Assembly: GCF_009728935.1 (NCBI RefSeq)
Contig: NZ_CP034235.1
Coordinates: forward strand, 2,704,001-2,768,000
Direction: 5' to 3'
Source of the DNA: Paenibacillus psychroresistens
GTDB lineage: Bacteria > Bacillota > Bacilli > Paenibacillales > NBRC-103111
Length of the DNA: 64,000 bases
The notes under the pieces are model-generated. The model was given only the letters and a program-made list of their open reading frames with translations, did not search any database and was not told the origin of the DNA. Position numbers and translations under genes: made by a program. Positions 43,883-53,861 of this stretch are shown here, in pieces (positions within the stretch are counted from its first letter, which is position 1; the number at the start of each line of letters is the position of its first letter).

Positions 43883-44062
43883 TAACAGCTAAAGCCAACG
43901 GAAGCACCGGGACTTTGCTTTTATTTCTTAATTTTGTCTTTCGCCCTTCTACATAACTATGAAATAATGTATATGGTATTTAGTAAAACAGTGCATGTTA
44001 ATAGCTAAGACTCTCGTTTAAAATGAAATTATGAACCAATGATTTCTAGAGAGGTGTTAACC

Positions 44063-46315
44063 ATGCGAAATGAGATAGTTAAAACGGATATTACGGTTAT
44101 CGGCGGAGGCCTTGCCGGTGTTTGTGCTGCAGTAGCAGCAGCTCGTTTAGGACAAACGGTGGCTTTGGTGCAGAATAGGCCTGTTCTAGGCGGCAATTCA
44201 AGCAGTGAGGTTCGTGTTTGGGTTTGCGGAGCAACGGGGCATGGAGTTAATCGTTATGGTCGGGAAACAGGAATTATGGGTGAAATGTTTGTTGAGAATC
44301 AATATAGAAATCCTGAAGGAAATCCTTACTTGTGGGATCTTGTTGTACTAGAAACGGTGCTTGCTGAGAAGAATATACAGCTTTTTTTTAATACAGATGT
44401 GCATGAAGTAGAGGCATATGGGGATGAGCTTGATCGTAAGATAAAGTCCGTCACGGGATGGATGATGGGTTCGGAGCGAAGTATACTTTTTGAAAGCGAA
44501 ATGTTCCTTGATTGTTCTGGTGATGGGTTGGTCGGATTTTTAGCTGGAGCGAAATACCGAATAGGCCGTGAGGCGAAACACGAATACAACGAAGATTGGG
44601 CACCAGAAATAGCGGATGATATCACATTGGGGAGCACGATTTTATTCTATACTAAAGATACAGGGCGTCCTGTTCGCTATATTCCTCCGAGCTTTGCTAA
44701 AGATATTACGGAAACATCGATTCCGCTTAAACGCGTTATTCGCAGTGGAGACTCGGGCTGTCATTACTGGTGGATCGAATGGGGCGGCGAATTAGATACC
44801 GTTCATGAGAATGAACGAATCCGTGACGAGCTTTGGGCAGTCATTTACGGTATCTGGGATTATATTAAGAATTCCGGCAAGTTTGATGCCGACAATATGA
44901 CTTTGGAGTGGGTGGGTTCAATCCCTGGGAAACGGGAATTCCGTCGCTTCATTGGTGATTATGTGCTAAGTCAAAATGATATTATTGCCCAGGTACCTTT
45001 TGAAGATCGCATTGCTTTTGGCGGCTGGTCAATCGATCTTCATCCTCCACAAGGGATGTATTCGACGGAAAGCGGCTCCAAGCATTTGCACGCGGACGGC
45101 AACTATCATATTCCGTTTCGTTCTCTGTATTCAGTAAATGTTTCTAATCTAATGTTCGCCGGTCGGAATATTAGCGCAACACATGTCGCATTCGGTACGA
45201 CAAGGGTAATGGCGACTTGTGCCGTAATTGGAGAAGCAGCAGGAGCTGGAGCGGCATTAAGTGTTAAGCATCATACTACACCTCGGGAGATTTATCTTAA
45301 GCATATGGCAGAGCTCCAGCAAGTAATGCTTCGTCAGGATGCTTCTATTATCGGTTTAAGTAATCAAGATGACCAAGATCTAACAAGGCTCGCATCCGTA
45401 TCTGCCTCAAGTGAGTTTAGAGAACTGGCTGTAACACAAGCATCAGAGGCATTTCTATTATCTAATGACATAGGCTTACTGCTCCCAATCAGCAGTGAAA
45501 TCTCAAAAATTGCTTTTTTAATCGATGCTTCTGCCGAAACCAAACTAGAGGTTGAATTATGGGATACTGGAAGGTTTGAGAATTATGTTCCGCATCAGCT
45601 TCAGGTGCAAGCATCCGTTGATGTGAATGTGGCTGAAAAACAGTGGGTAGAGCTTGATCTAGCTTGGAAGACTGCGACACCACAAAATGCGTTTATAATT
45701 ATTAAAGCAAATAAGGGGATTAGTCTACATTTATCTCATACACCTCTAACGGGTGCGATTTCTTTTACAAAAGAAGATACATCGCATGTTTCTAAGGATT
45801 TAGAGGACCATGAACCAGATCAGCCAGTAGTTAAGTGGAGTATGAAAAAAATTGTTCGCAAACCACTTTGCTTCAGGATTTACCCAGAAACGCAAGCATA
45901 TTCAGCAGATAAGGCAATAGACGGTTTTTTACGTCCTTATGGCGGACCCCATCAATGGATGTCACATTCGCTAAGTGAAAACGGAGAACAATGGCTCGAG
46001 CTGCAATGGACGGACAAAGTTACGATAAAAGAAGTTCAAATTACGTTCAACGATGATGTGAATGAAGATTTGATTAACCTGCATCATCATCGTACATCAT
46101 TTGACATCATGCCTGAGCTAGTCAAGAGCTATCGCATCGAGACTTGGATAAATGGAGGTTGGGCAATCCTATTCCAGGAGACAGACAATCGGAAAAGGAC
46201 AAGAAGACATTCACTTGAAAATCCGGCCACGTCAAATCGGTTGCGTATCGTTGTAGAATCAACCAATGGAAGTGATTTCGCAGAAGTGGTTGAGATCAGA
46301 GTATATGGAGTTTAG
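44063..46315 (+). CDS. FAD-dependent oxidoreductase with discoidin-like C-terminal domain
   Basis: This 750-residue protein begins with the dinucleotide motif VIGGGLAGVCAAVAAA, then LGGNSSSEVRVWV, which marks the FAD_oxidored (PF12831-type) family. The FAD domain spans about residues 5-425. A beta-rich region follows, and the last 130 residues (DKAIDGFLRPYG through AEVVEIRVYGV) look like a discoidin / F5-8 type C sugar-binding domain. No signal peptide is present. Family members often sit in carbohydrate-degradation loci, with substrate oxidation presumed. The start at 44063 follows GAGAGGTG; an ATG at 44039 is less likely. Confidence 0.82.
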   Translation: MRNEIVKTDITVIGGGLAGVCAAVAAARLGQTVALVQNRPVLGGNSSSEVRVWVCGATGHGVNRYGRETGIMGEMFVENQYRNPEGNPYLWDLVVLETVLAEKNIQLFFNTDVHEVEAYGDELDRKIKSVTGWMMGSERSILFESEMFLDCSGDGLVGFLAGAKYRIGREAKHEYNEDWAPEIADDITLGSTILFYTKDTGRPVRYIPPSFAKDITETSIPLKRVIRSGDSGCHYWWIEWGGELDTVHENERIRDELWAVIYGIWDYIKNSGKFDADNMTLEWVGSIPGKREFRRFIGDYVLSQNDIIAQVPFEDRIAFGGWSIDLHPPQGMYSTESGSKHLHADGNYHIPFRSLYSVNVSNLMFAGRNISATHVAFGTTRVMATCAVIGEAAGAGAALSVKHHTTPREIYLKHMAELQQVMLRQDASIIGLSNQDDQDLTRLASVSASSEFRELAVTQASEAFLLSNDIGLLLPISSEISKIAFLIDASAETKLEVELWDTGRFENYVPHQLQVQASVDVNVAEKQWVELDLAWKTATPQNAFIIIKANKGISLHLSHTPLTGAISFTKEDTSHVSKDLEDHEPDQPVVKWSMKKIVRKPLCFRIYPETQAYSADKAIDGFLRPYGGPHQWMSHSLSENGEQWLELQWTDKVTIKEVQITFNDDVNEDLINLHHHRTSFDIMPELVKSYRIETWINGGWAILFQETDNRKRTRRHSLENPATSNRLRIVVESTNGSDFAEVVEIRVYGV

Positions 46316-46328
46316 ATGAAGTATAAAC

Positions 46329-46368
46329 AGCAGTCAGGTGGAGGTTCATTCCATTCTGACTGCTTTTG
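46329..46368 (+). terminator. terminator after FAD oxidoreductase gene
   Basis: A perfect 9-bp stem AGCAGTCAG / CTGACTGCT is followed by TTTTG. Confidence 0.85.
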
Positions 46369-46419
46369 TAGTATTATCTTGTGAACAATGACTTTTAGAT
46401 GAGCAGGTGTTTATTAAAA

Positions 46420-48216
46420 ATGTCGATCAAGCATAATTTATTTAAAACACTTCGCGGAAAAATTATTTTATCTTTGCTTGTATTGATTATTCTTCCTGTT
46501 ATTTTTATAGTATACAACTTCTATATTTCGACCAAGGATATTGTTCAATTGCAGCTGTATCAAGTGAATCAAGCGGCAGTTGATCGTAAAGCTGCCTCGA
46601 TGGATGAGCTGGCTACCCGCATCGTCAATGCTTCTAATCTGATTATGAACGATCCGGATATGGAGAAGTTTTTAAAGGAAACGGATGATTGGACAAGCAA
46701 TTACTTGGCATTTAAAAGCTTTACCTATTTTCAGACGAAAATATCTAATGTCCAAGAATTGTTATTTTTAGGCAGTGATGCTTATTTAACACTATATGAC
46801 AACCGCGACTACATGTATTCACCGTTGGCGGCTGTGAAAAAAATGCGTCCAGGTGAACTTGCGACGGAACCTTGGTACCAGCCAACTTTACAGCTGAATG
46901 GGTATAATTACTGGTCTTTTTACAAGACAATTCGTGAAGATGATGGTCGAACTCAGAATCAGTTAGTTATGACTAGACAGCTCAATAGTGATCGGCAAAG
47001 AGGCTATGGGATGATTTATATCGGTATTCCTACAGCTTTGTTTTTCTATAACGACACGGAGCTGCATAATCAACTGACATCAGGCATCCACAGTCTTGTA
47101 ATAAATGAGGACAAAGTAATGCTTGGTCAAGTGACTTCAATAGGCGCTGCAGCTGAATCTTTATTAAGCCATACAGTTACTGGTGACAATGGAATTAAGA
47201 CGATTACACTGGAAGGTGAGGAATATCTAGTCAATGATGCTTATATTCCACAGTTAAGCTGGAAGCTGGTTCAGCTGATCAGTCAAAAAGATTTTGTGGC
47301 GCAATTAAGTCTCGAAAAGAACAAAACGATTATCTGGGTGATGGTATGGTTCGTTTTATTTGCGATTGCTTTTATTGTCCTTATGATTCGATTTACAGGT
47401 CCGTTTAAGCGTCTAGTTAAATCAATGAATCAAGTAGGTAAAGGTGAGCTCAATACGACCGTATTAATTAAAGGTGAAGACGAAATCGCTATATTAGGAA
47501 AAAACTTTAATAAAATGGTGCTGCATTTGCAGGAGCTTATTGAGAATTTGTCCATCGAGCAGCAACGAAAACAAAAAGCGCAATTCCAAGCTCTGCAGGC
47601 GCAAATTAATCCACACTTTCTGCTGAATACGTTGAATTCGATTAAATGGATGGCAATCTTGTCAGGGTCCGAGCATGTCAGCGAGATGATTTCGAAGCTT
47701 GGCAAGCTCTTAAATTTTACAATGAAGAATGAGGAAGAATTCGTCACACTTCGTGAGGAGCTCGACTATTTACAGGTTTATATGTCACTCCAGGAAATTC
47801 GCTATCATGATCAAATTAGTATTGTCATTGAGGTTCCAGAAAGCCTGATGGATTGTGAGCTATTGAAGTTCACGCTGCAGCCTGCAATAGAGAATAGTAT
47901 TATTCATGGCAATCGCTTCCCGCTTCAGATTGAAATTCATGCTGAAGAGAAAGCAGGCAAGCTATTGATTACTTTGCAGGATAATGGGGTCGGAATGAGC
48001 GAAGAAACCATTCAGTTGGTTAAATCGCAATTAACTCAACCAAATGCTAAATATAGTGGTATTGGGATTAGGAATGTGAATGAACGGATTAAACTTCATT
48101 TTGGTGTACAATACGGCATTCAAATTTTCAGTCAAATAGACCAAGGCGTACGCATCATTTTGGAGCTGCCGCTGGTAAGGAGAGAAGCAAATGATTCGAA
48201 TATTGATCGTAGATGA
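46420..48216 (+). CDS. YesM-type sensor histidine kinase
   Basis: This 598-residue kinase has two membrane helices (about 12-35 and 305-325) around a Cache-like outside domain. A HAMP domain and a His_kinase domain (phospho-His in QINPHFLLNTLNSIKW) follow, then an ATPase domain with ENSIIHG and DNGVGMSEE. It likely senses extracellular sugar, or sugar-loaded binding protein, and phosphorylates the YesN-type regulator whose gene overlaps its 3' end. The start could be ATG 46399 or ATG 46420; neither has a strong ribosome site. Confidence 0.92.
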   Translation: MSIKHNLFKTLRGKIILSLLVLIILPVIFIVYNFYISTKDIVQLQLYQVNQAAVDRKAASMDELATRIVNASNLIMNDPDMEKFLKETDDWTSNYLAFKSFTYFQTKISNVQELLFLGSDAYLTLYDNRDYMYSPLAAVKKMRPGELATEPWYQPTLQLNGYNYWSFYKTIREDDGRTQNQLVMTRQLNSDRQRGYGMIYIGIPTALFFYNDTELHNQLTSGIHSLVINEDKVMLGQVTSIGAAAESLLSHTVTGDNGIKTITLEGEEYLVNDAYIPQLSWKLVQLISQKDFVAQLSLEKNKTIIWVMVWFVLFAIAFIVLMIRFTGPFKRLVKSMNQVGKGELNTTVLIKGEDEIAILGKNFNKMVLHLQELIENLSIEQQRKQKAQFQALQAQINPHFLLNTLNSIKWMAILSGSEHVSEMISKLGKLLNFTMKNEEEFVTLREELDYLQVYMSLQEIRYHDQISIVIEVPESLMDCELLKFTLQPAIENSIIHGNRFPLQIEIHAEEKAGKLLITLQDNGVGMSEETIQLVKSQLTQPNAKYSGIGIRNVNERIKLHFGVQYGIQIFSQIDQGVRIILELPLVRREANDSNIDRR

Positions 48217-49789
48217 TGAGATTCTCGTCCGAATCGGCTTGAAAACAATTATCCCAATGGGTGACGATGGTTTTGAAATTATTGGTGAAGCGGCTAACGG
48301 TCGGGAAGCTCTGGATATTCTGGAAGCTCAGCCATGTGAAATTGTGTTGACTGATATTCGTATGCCCGGTATGGACGGACTTGAGCTGCTCAAGCAGATT
48401 CGTGAACGTTGGCCAGCGATTAAGTGCCTCATATTGTCCAATCATGACGATTTCACTTATGTGCAGCAAGCACTTCGGCTAGGAGCAATCGAATATATCA
48501 TCAAGCTGGCGATTGATCCTTCCGAATTAATGCTTAAGCTTCGCAGTATCAAGCAGCAGCTGCTGTTAGAGCAGCAAAAGATAAGCGATGTGGTTCAATT
48601 GGAATTCAAGGTCAATCAATATGGACGTGAGGTGAAGGAGAAGCGGCTTCGCGAGCTTATGCTGGGGCAATGCTCAAAGCGTGAGATTGAAGCTGTTTTT
48701 AAGGAATTTCGGATTCAAGCTTTTCATGCTCCAATATCTATTATTAATGTTCAAATCGAATCCTATGAGGATCTAATAGCTAGCAACCGTTTCCAGAGTG
48801 AACGGCTGCTGCATTTTACCGTGCAAAATGTGATTGCTGAAATATTAAAAAAATATGGAAACGGCGAGCTAGTCGAAATGGAAAACGGTAAATTTACAAT
48901 TATCAAAGATGAGTTAAATATAGAAATGCTGCAGGAAATGCAAAGTGCAGTCTCGACGTTTCTCAAGTTATCCATCGGTTTCGGAGTTTCTCCGAGATTT
49001 GCAGATGTATATGAACTCTACCAAGCGTACGAAAAAGCGGAAGAATCGCTTAACTACCGGTTCTACTTGGGGCGTGGCTGTATTGTACAATACGAGCAGG
49101 TGCCAGAGTCGGATGATACTTTGTCCGAAGCCTGGCAGGAGGATGACTGGATAAAAAGGATTGACGAACAGAATGAACCTGCGATGCGCCAAGCTCTAAG
49201 TGAATGGACACTAGCTTCTTTAGCAGAAGCAAGGGTTCGTCCTTCGGTGCTGCGTGAGCAATGGGTGCGGTTGTTAAGTATATTTGCCCGTTGTCTTAAA
49301 GCGGAGGGCTGTGATATTTATTCGGTCACACTGCATAAAGGAAAGTATCCGTATCATGTCATTCGCCGCTCGGAAACCTTGCAGGATTTGACGGATTGGT
49401 TCATAGGTTGGATTCCGCTATATTTGCAATATAAGCGACAACACAGCAAGCAGAAGCTAAGAACAGAAATTCAAGCCGTTATTCAATCCATACTCGAACA
49501 TTACAATTTGCCGTTAAAGGTGAGTGAGCTAGCGGCCAAGGTTGGGTTTACGGAAAATTATTTAAGCATTCTATTCAAGAAAGAAACAGGTGAAACAATC
49601 ACGGATTATATGATCCATGTGCGAATGAAAAAAGCGCGCGATCTATTGAAAAATCCAGATAACAAGATTTATGAGATATCCGAACAAATTGGTTATACAG
49701 ATCCGAATCATTTTAGCCGAACCTTTAAACAAATTGAGGGAATGTACCCAACAGAGTTTCGCAAGCTTTATTTGGGCAAGGCTCAATAG
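48191..49789 (+). CDS. YesN-type response regulator with AraC DNA-binding domain
   Basis: This 532-residue regulator has an N-terminal receiver (DDE triad, phospho-Asp in IVLTDIRMPGMDG), a long middle region and a C-terminal AraC domain (LKVSELAAKVGFTENYLSILFKKETG and YTDPNHFSRTFKQIEG). The switch Lys is followed by LA rather than the usual Pro (IIKLAIDP). It overlaps the kinase gene by 26 bases with AAGGAG before its ATG. It probably activates the binding-protein operon starting at 49919. Confidence 0.92.
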   Translation: MIRILIVDDEILVRIGLKTIIPMGDDGFEIIGEAANGREALDILEAQPCEIVLTDIRMPGMDGLELLKQIRERWPAIKCLILSNHDDFTYVQQALRLGAIEYIIKLAIDPSELMLKLRSIKQQLLLEQQKISDVVQLEFKVNQYGREVKEKRLRELMLGQCSKREIEAVFKEFRIQAFHAPISIINVQIESYEDLIASNRFQSERLLHFTVQNVIAEILKKYGNGELVEMENGKFTIIKDELNIEMLQEMQSAVSTFLKLSIGFGVSPRFADVYELYQAYEKAEESLNYRFYLGRGCIVQYEQVPESDDTLSEAWQEDDWIKRIDEQNEPAMRQALSEWTLASLAEARVRPSVLREQWVRLLSIFARCLKAEGCDIYSVTLHKGKYPYHVIRRSETLQDLTDWFIGWIPLYLQYKRQHSKQKLRTEIQAVIQSILEHYNLPLKVSELAAKVGFTENYLSILFKKETGETITDYMIHVRMKKARDLLKNPDNKIYEISEQIGYTDPNHFSRTFKQIEGMYPTEFRKLYLGKAQ

Positions 49790-49837
49790 TGTTGAACTTC
49801 ATAGAATTATGCAGACTTTAGCATGATTAAGCTGTTC

Positions 49838-49880
49838 TCTTAAAGCTGGATTTCATCTACGATTTAAGTAATCTTAAAGC
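49838..49880 (+). promoter_or_regulatory. direct repeat upstream of ABC importer, putative YesN site
   Basis: TCTTAAAGC occurs exactly twice, at 49838-49846 and 49872-49880, 34 bases apart (about three helical turns), within the 130-base gap before the binding-protein gene. AraC-type dimers commonly bind such direct repeats. No clear sigma-A promoter was identified in the gap. Confidence 0.4.
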
Positions 49881-49918
49881 GCAATTAAGATCACTCAATC
49901 AGAGAAGGGGATGGCAAA

Positions 49919-51295
49919 ATGAAAAAAATTATCGGAGTTAGCTTTTCAATTGTACTTGCAGTTAGCGTGTTTTTAAGTGGATGTGGGAGCAGCGGAGACA
50001 AGAAAGTGGAGGAATCGACTGCGGCTGGAGCAACGAACGCTCCAAGTTCAGCAGCATCAACTAGTCCAGAAGCAGGCAAGCCTGTTTCATTAAAATTCTG
50101 GGGAGGCGTTCCACCTGAGAGCGGTCCGCAAAGTGCAGTGGATGCGTGGAATGCGGCTAATCCCAATATAAAAGTGGAATATGTGCGTTATGTGAATGAC
50201 GATACCGGCAACCTGAAATTAGAGACAGCATTGCTATCAAATACGGATTCACCAGATATTTATATGACATATGGAGATGACAAAATAACTAAGCGGATGC
50301 AATCTGGAATGGCTGAGCCATTGGACGATTTAATCGCTGCAACTGGTTTTGATGTAGAAGGAATTATTGGCGCAGCGAATATCAAGAAATTTCCGGATGG
50401 CAAATACTATTACTTGCCTGCAAATAAGAACATTGGCTCCGTGCTTTTCAACAAAAGCGCATTAGATGAAGTTGGCGAAAAAATACCAACGGAATGGACA
50501 TGGGACGAGTTCAGTGCTCTTGCGACAAAGCTGAATAAAGGCGAACGCAAAGGAACCATGCTGGACCCTCAGCTATCTTGGTTTGGAGACACCGTGCTGC
50601 AAACGTCCAAACCGGCCGATTGGCAAATTGCTGAGGACGGCAGTTCGAATTATAACAGCCCTGCTATGAAGAAAGGCTTAGAGCTGCAAAAAAATCTTGA
50701 GGATTCCGACGTCATGATTAAATATGCGGAAGCTGTTGCTGGTAAGCTGACGGTGCAAAATGAGCTTTTGACTGGAAAAGCTGCAATGGTTGCCTCAGCC
50801 ATTTACATTATTCGTTATATTAAAGACATTAAAAGCTTCCCACATGATTTTCAGATTGCTTTTGCTCCTTATCCGCAATATGAAAAAGGTGGAAACGTGA
50901 ACCCAGGCGGCGGTATGGGTGACTATATGTCCATTAATAAGAACAGTGCAAACAAAGAAGCCGCAATGAAATTCGTCAGCTGGTATTTGCAAGAGGGCAA
51001 CATGTCAATGGTACCTGGAGGACGGATTCCAAGTAACAAAAAAGCAGATACTGCTAAGATCGCTTCCTTGCTAATTGGCGATGCGGGTAATTTAATTGAT
51101 CAAGAATCGTTGCAAACTATGCTTTCTGGCAGCTTCACAAACCCTACAGGTTACAATGTTCCAGCACCAACGGAGCTGAAACAGATTTTCAAGGACGAAA
51201 TGGAGAAATACTTGCTTGGAGCTCAGACTATCGATAAAACACTTGAAACCATGAAATCGCTTGCTGACACAACCATTAAGAGCGTTAAGAAATAA
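49919..51295 (+). CDS. ABC importer sugar-type substrate-binding lipoprotein (2)
   Basis: This 458-residue family 1 binding protein has a signal peptide with lipobox LSGC, an Ala/Ser/Thr spacer, then LKFWGGVPPESGPQ and the aromatic-rich WTWDEFSALA region. It is first of a binding protein / two-permease set with no ATPase gene, controlled presumably by the YesM/YesN pair upstream. GAAGGGG precedes the ATG. Ligand unknown. Confidence 0.93.
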   Translation: MKKIIGVSFSIVLAVSVFLSGCGSSGDKKVEESTAAGATNAPSSAASTSPEAGKPVSLKFWGGVPPESGPQSAVDAWNAANPNIKVEYVRYVNDDTGNLKLETALLSNTDSPDIYMTYGDDKITKRMQSGMAEPLDDLIAATGFDVEGIIGAANIKKFPDGKYYYLPANKNIGSVLFNKSALDEVGEKIPTEWTWDEFSALATKLNKGERKGTMLDPQLSWFGDTVLQTSKPADWQIAEDGSSNYNSPAMKKGLELQKNLEDSDVMIKYAEAVAGKLTVQNELLTGKAAMVASAIYIIRYIKDIKSFPHDFQIAFAPYPQYEKGGNVNPGGGMGDYMSINKNSANKEAAMKFVSWYLQEGNMSMVPGGRIPSNKKADTAKIASLLIGDAGNLIDQESLQTMLSGSFTNPTGYNVPAPTELKQIFKDEMEKYLLGAQTIDKTLETMKSLADTTIKSVKK

Positions 51296-51328
51296 ATGTG
51301 TTTGCTCCAAATTAATCAATAGTTAACT

Positions 51329-51366
51329 ATCCTCTGGCTGAAATTCATGCCAGGGGATTTTTTTGC
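51329..51366 (+). terminator. intra-operon terminator after substrate-binding gene
   Basis: The stem ATCCTCTGGC / GCCAGGGGAT (one wobble) is followed by T7. It likely sets binding protein above permease levels. Confidence 0.85.
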
Positions 51367-51465
51367 AATCAATTAAACTACAGAAACCTTCACTTTCAGC
51401 CTATTCTTTTTCTAATTATTGCTTGGTACAGTTAGATCAAATAAATATAAGAGGAGGCATGGCGA

Positions 51466-52368
51466 ATGAAACGTCTATGGCATAATACCAAATTCAGAGA
51501 AAATTTAGCCGGTTATTTGTTCATTCTTCCCAACCTGTCGGGATATGTCCTATTTATCTTGCTGCCCATACTATTCAGTTTATATCTGGTTTTTAATGAT
51601 TGGGAGTACTTAAAAGGTTTTTCCGGGATTCACTGGATTGGATTGGATAACTTCAAAGCTCTTGGAGACGACCCAAAATTCCTCAAGGCACTTAAAAACA
51701 ATATCCTATTTACCGTCGTGAGCGTGCCTGCATCGTTGATTTTCGGATTACTGCTCGCTGTAATTTTAAACAAGTATGTGTTTTTCAAAAATATGTTGCG
51801 TACTTTTATTTTTCTGCCTTATGTAAGCAGTCTTGTAGCCGTTTCAGTTGTTTGGAGCATCATGTATAACGCTAGAACGGGACCGATCAATCAATTTCTG
51901 CACGCTATTGGGATTTCTCATCCGCCAGGCTGGCTTTCAAGCCCTCAGTCAGCACTTTACGCTATCATTATCATGTCGGTTTGGGTCACGATCGGATATG
52001 CAATGGTTATCTATCTAGCTGGCATCCAAGGGATACCGAAGGATTTATACGAAGCATCCGATATAGATGGCGCAACCAAGCTAAGACAATTCTTTCAAAT
52101 TACAGTTCCTATGCTGACGCCAACTACCTTCCTAGTAATCGTAACCCTAATGATTTGGTCTTTTCAGGTTTTCGGACCTGTAGCAGTCATGACACAAGGT
52201 GGTCCCATCGACTCGACCATGGTGCTGAGCTATCATATTTACAAGCTAGCTTTTAGCTTTTATCGAATGGGGTACGCTGCAACGGTTTCATGGGTACTTT
52301 TTGCACTTATCTTCATTGTCACGCTAATTCAATGGCAATTCCAAAAACGCTGGCAGCAATATTTTTAA
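51466..52368 (+). CDS. sugar ABC permease (MalF/UgpA type, 2)
   Basis: This 300-residue protein has six membrane helices and the EAA-type loop (LYEASDIDGATKLRQFFQITVPMLTPT). GAGGAGGC precedes the ATG. It is the first of the permease pair of the second sugar importer. Confidence 0.94.
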   Translation: MKRLWHNTKFRENLAGYLFILPNLSGYVLFILLPILFSLYLVFNDWEYLKGFSGIHWIGLDNFKALGDDPKFLKALKNNILFTVVSVPASLIFGLLLAVILNKYVFFKNMLRTFIFLPYVSSLVAVSVVWSIMYNARTGPINQFLHAIGISHPPGWLSSPQSALYAIIIMSVWVTIGYAMVIYLAGIQGIPKDLYEASDIDGATKLRQFFQITVPMLTPTTFLVIVTLMIWSFQVFGPVAVMTQGGPIDSTMVLSYHIYKLAFSFYRMGYAATVSWVLFALIFIVTLIQWQFQKRWQQYF

Positions 52369-52386
52369 TAAAGGGGGGCACCAATA

Positions 52387-53268
52387 ATGGCTACTGTATT
52401 TACCGCCAAAGCTAACGGGTCACGTACATCATTGAAAGGGAAAACAAGGCCTATGTTAATTAAAATAGTACTGACTATTCTCATGGCTGGCTTTGCTATC
52501 CTGATGATTCTGCCCTACATTTGGATGATATCTACCTCATTTAAAGTCAACGGCGAGGTGTTCATATATCCCATCGAGTGGGTACCGAAGCATTGGAACT
52601 TTGATAATTACAAGCAGGTTTGGACAGGACCTAATCCATTCTACACTTACTACATAAACTCGATCAAAATTACAGCGATAACTGTTGTTGGCAACTTGTT
52701 AACTAGTGCGATGGCGGGCTATGCGTTTGCGAAAATTAATTTTAAAGGTCGACACTGGCTGTTCCTGATGTACCTATCAACGATGATGATTCCGAGTCAG
52801 GTCTTATTGGTCCCGCGATTCATTTTGTTCGACTGGATGAAATTAATCAATACCCAATATTCACTTATCCTACCAGGCTTGTTTACTGTATTTGGCACAT
52901 TTCTGATGCGACAATTTTTCAGTACACTGCCCAACGAATTGCTTGAAGCTGCACGTGTGGATGGAGCCGGTTATTGGCGGACGTTTTGGCAGATTTGTTT
53001 GCCGCTAACCAAACCAGCCTTTGTCACCTTGCTTATTCTAACCTTTACTTGGCATTGGAATGATTATGAGAACCCGTTGATTTTTCTGCGTGATAAATCG
53101 CTGTACACGATTCCGTTGGGTCTGACCAACTATGTGGAAGAGAACGGGACCAACTATGTGCTTACGATGGCTGCTTCCGTTTCCGCATTAGTGCCTCTGT
53201 TGATTATTGTGGTCATCTGTCAGAAATGGTTTGTTGAAGGGATTGCCAGCACGGGTTTGAAGGGATAA
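52387..53268 (+). CDS. sugar ABC permease (MalG/UgpE type, 2)
   Basis: This 293-residue protein has six membrane helices and the loop ELLEAARVDGAGYWRTFWQICLPLTKPA, ending in the usual IASTGLKG tail. AAAGGGGGG precedes the ATG, 18 bases after the previous gene. Confidence 0.94.
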   Translation: MATVFTAKANGSRTSLKGKTRPMLIKIVLTILMAGFAILMILPYIWMISTSFKVNGEVFIYPIEWVPKHWNFDNYKQVWTGPNPFYTYYINSIKITAITVVGNLLTSAMAGYAFAKINFKGRHWLFLMYLSTMMIPSQVLLVPRFILFDWMKLINTQYSLILPGLFTVFGTFLMRQFFSTLPNELLEAARVDGAGYWRTFWQICLPLTKPAFVTLLILTFTWHWNDYENPLIFLRDKSLYTIPLGLTNYVEENGTNYVLTMAASVSALVPLLIIVVICQKWFVEGIASTGLKG

Positions 53269-53279
53269 CATTCATTAAT

Positions 53280-53328
53280 AAAGCAGGTGCTAGATGGAGG
53301 AATTTCTTCATCAGTCGCCTGCTTTTTA
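53280..53328 (+). terminator. terminator after second sugar importer
   Basis: The stem AAGCAGGTG / CGCCTGCTT (one wobble) encloses a long loop and is followed by TTTT. The -35 of the next promoter begins at once. Confidence 0.8.
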
Positions 53329-53358
53329 TTGACGAAATAAAATAAAGTTTTCTATAAT
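53329..53358 (+). promoter_or_regulatory. sigma-A promoter of second RidA-family gene
   Basis: TTGACG (53329-53334) and TATAAT (53353-53358) with an 18-base spacer lie about 38 bases before the start codon. Confidence 0.7.
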
Positions 53359-53395
53359 AAAAATATAGAATACGAATCTTTAAGGAGGAAAACCA

Positions 53396-53812
53396 ATGTC
53401 TATTTTCAAAGTGGAGCATAAAAACCCGGAGGGCTTATTCTTATCAAAAGCATTTAGTCAAGCGATTACCGTAAGTGGAAACGCAAAAACAATTTATATA
53501 GGCGGACAAAATGCGATTAATTCAACAGGTGATCTGATTGGAGCTGGTGATTTGGAATTGCAGACAAAGCAGGCGCTTAATAATATCGCAACTATTTTAG
53601 CTTCTGAAAATGCAAGTTTCGCCAATCTGGTTAAACTAAATATCTATTTAGTTAGTGGAAGCGACCCGCGAATTGGTTACAAAGCATTCCAAGAGGTGAC
53701 TGGTTTATTAGATAATCCACCTTTGGTCACCGTTCTATTTGTTTCGGAATTTGCGCGTCCATCTTGCCTTCTTGAAATAGATGGAATTGCTGTCATTGAA
53801 GATAAGGACTAA
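53396..53812 (+). CDS. RidA family protein (2)
   Basis: This 138-residue protein has the RidA fold: KTIYIGGQNAINSTGDLIG, then FARPSCLLEIDGIAVI with the substrate Arg and Glu kept. It is more divergent than the RidA of the catabolic island, and the usual S-G-Q is replaced by G-G-Q. Monocistronic with its own promoter. AAGGAGG precedes the ATG. Probably an enamine/imine deaminase; partner enzyme unknown. Confidence 0.88.
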   Translation: MSIFKVEHKNPEGLFLSKAFSQAITVSGNAKTIYIGGQNAINSTGDLIGAGDLELQTKQALNNIATILASENASFANLVKLNIYLVSGSDPRIGYKAFQEVTGLLDNPPLVTVLFVSEFARPSCLLEIDGIAVIEDKD

Positions 53813-53861
53813 GTTTGTATCTTATAATCTATGATGCACGCAAAAGTTTTGCTCGCTTAGG

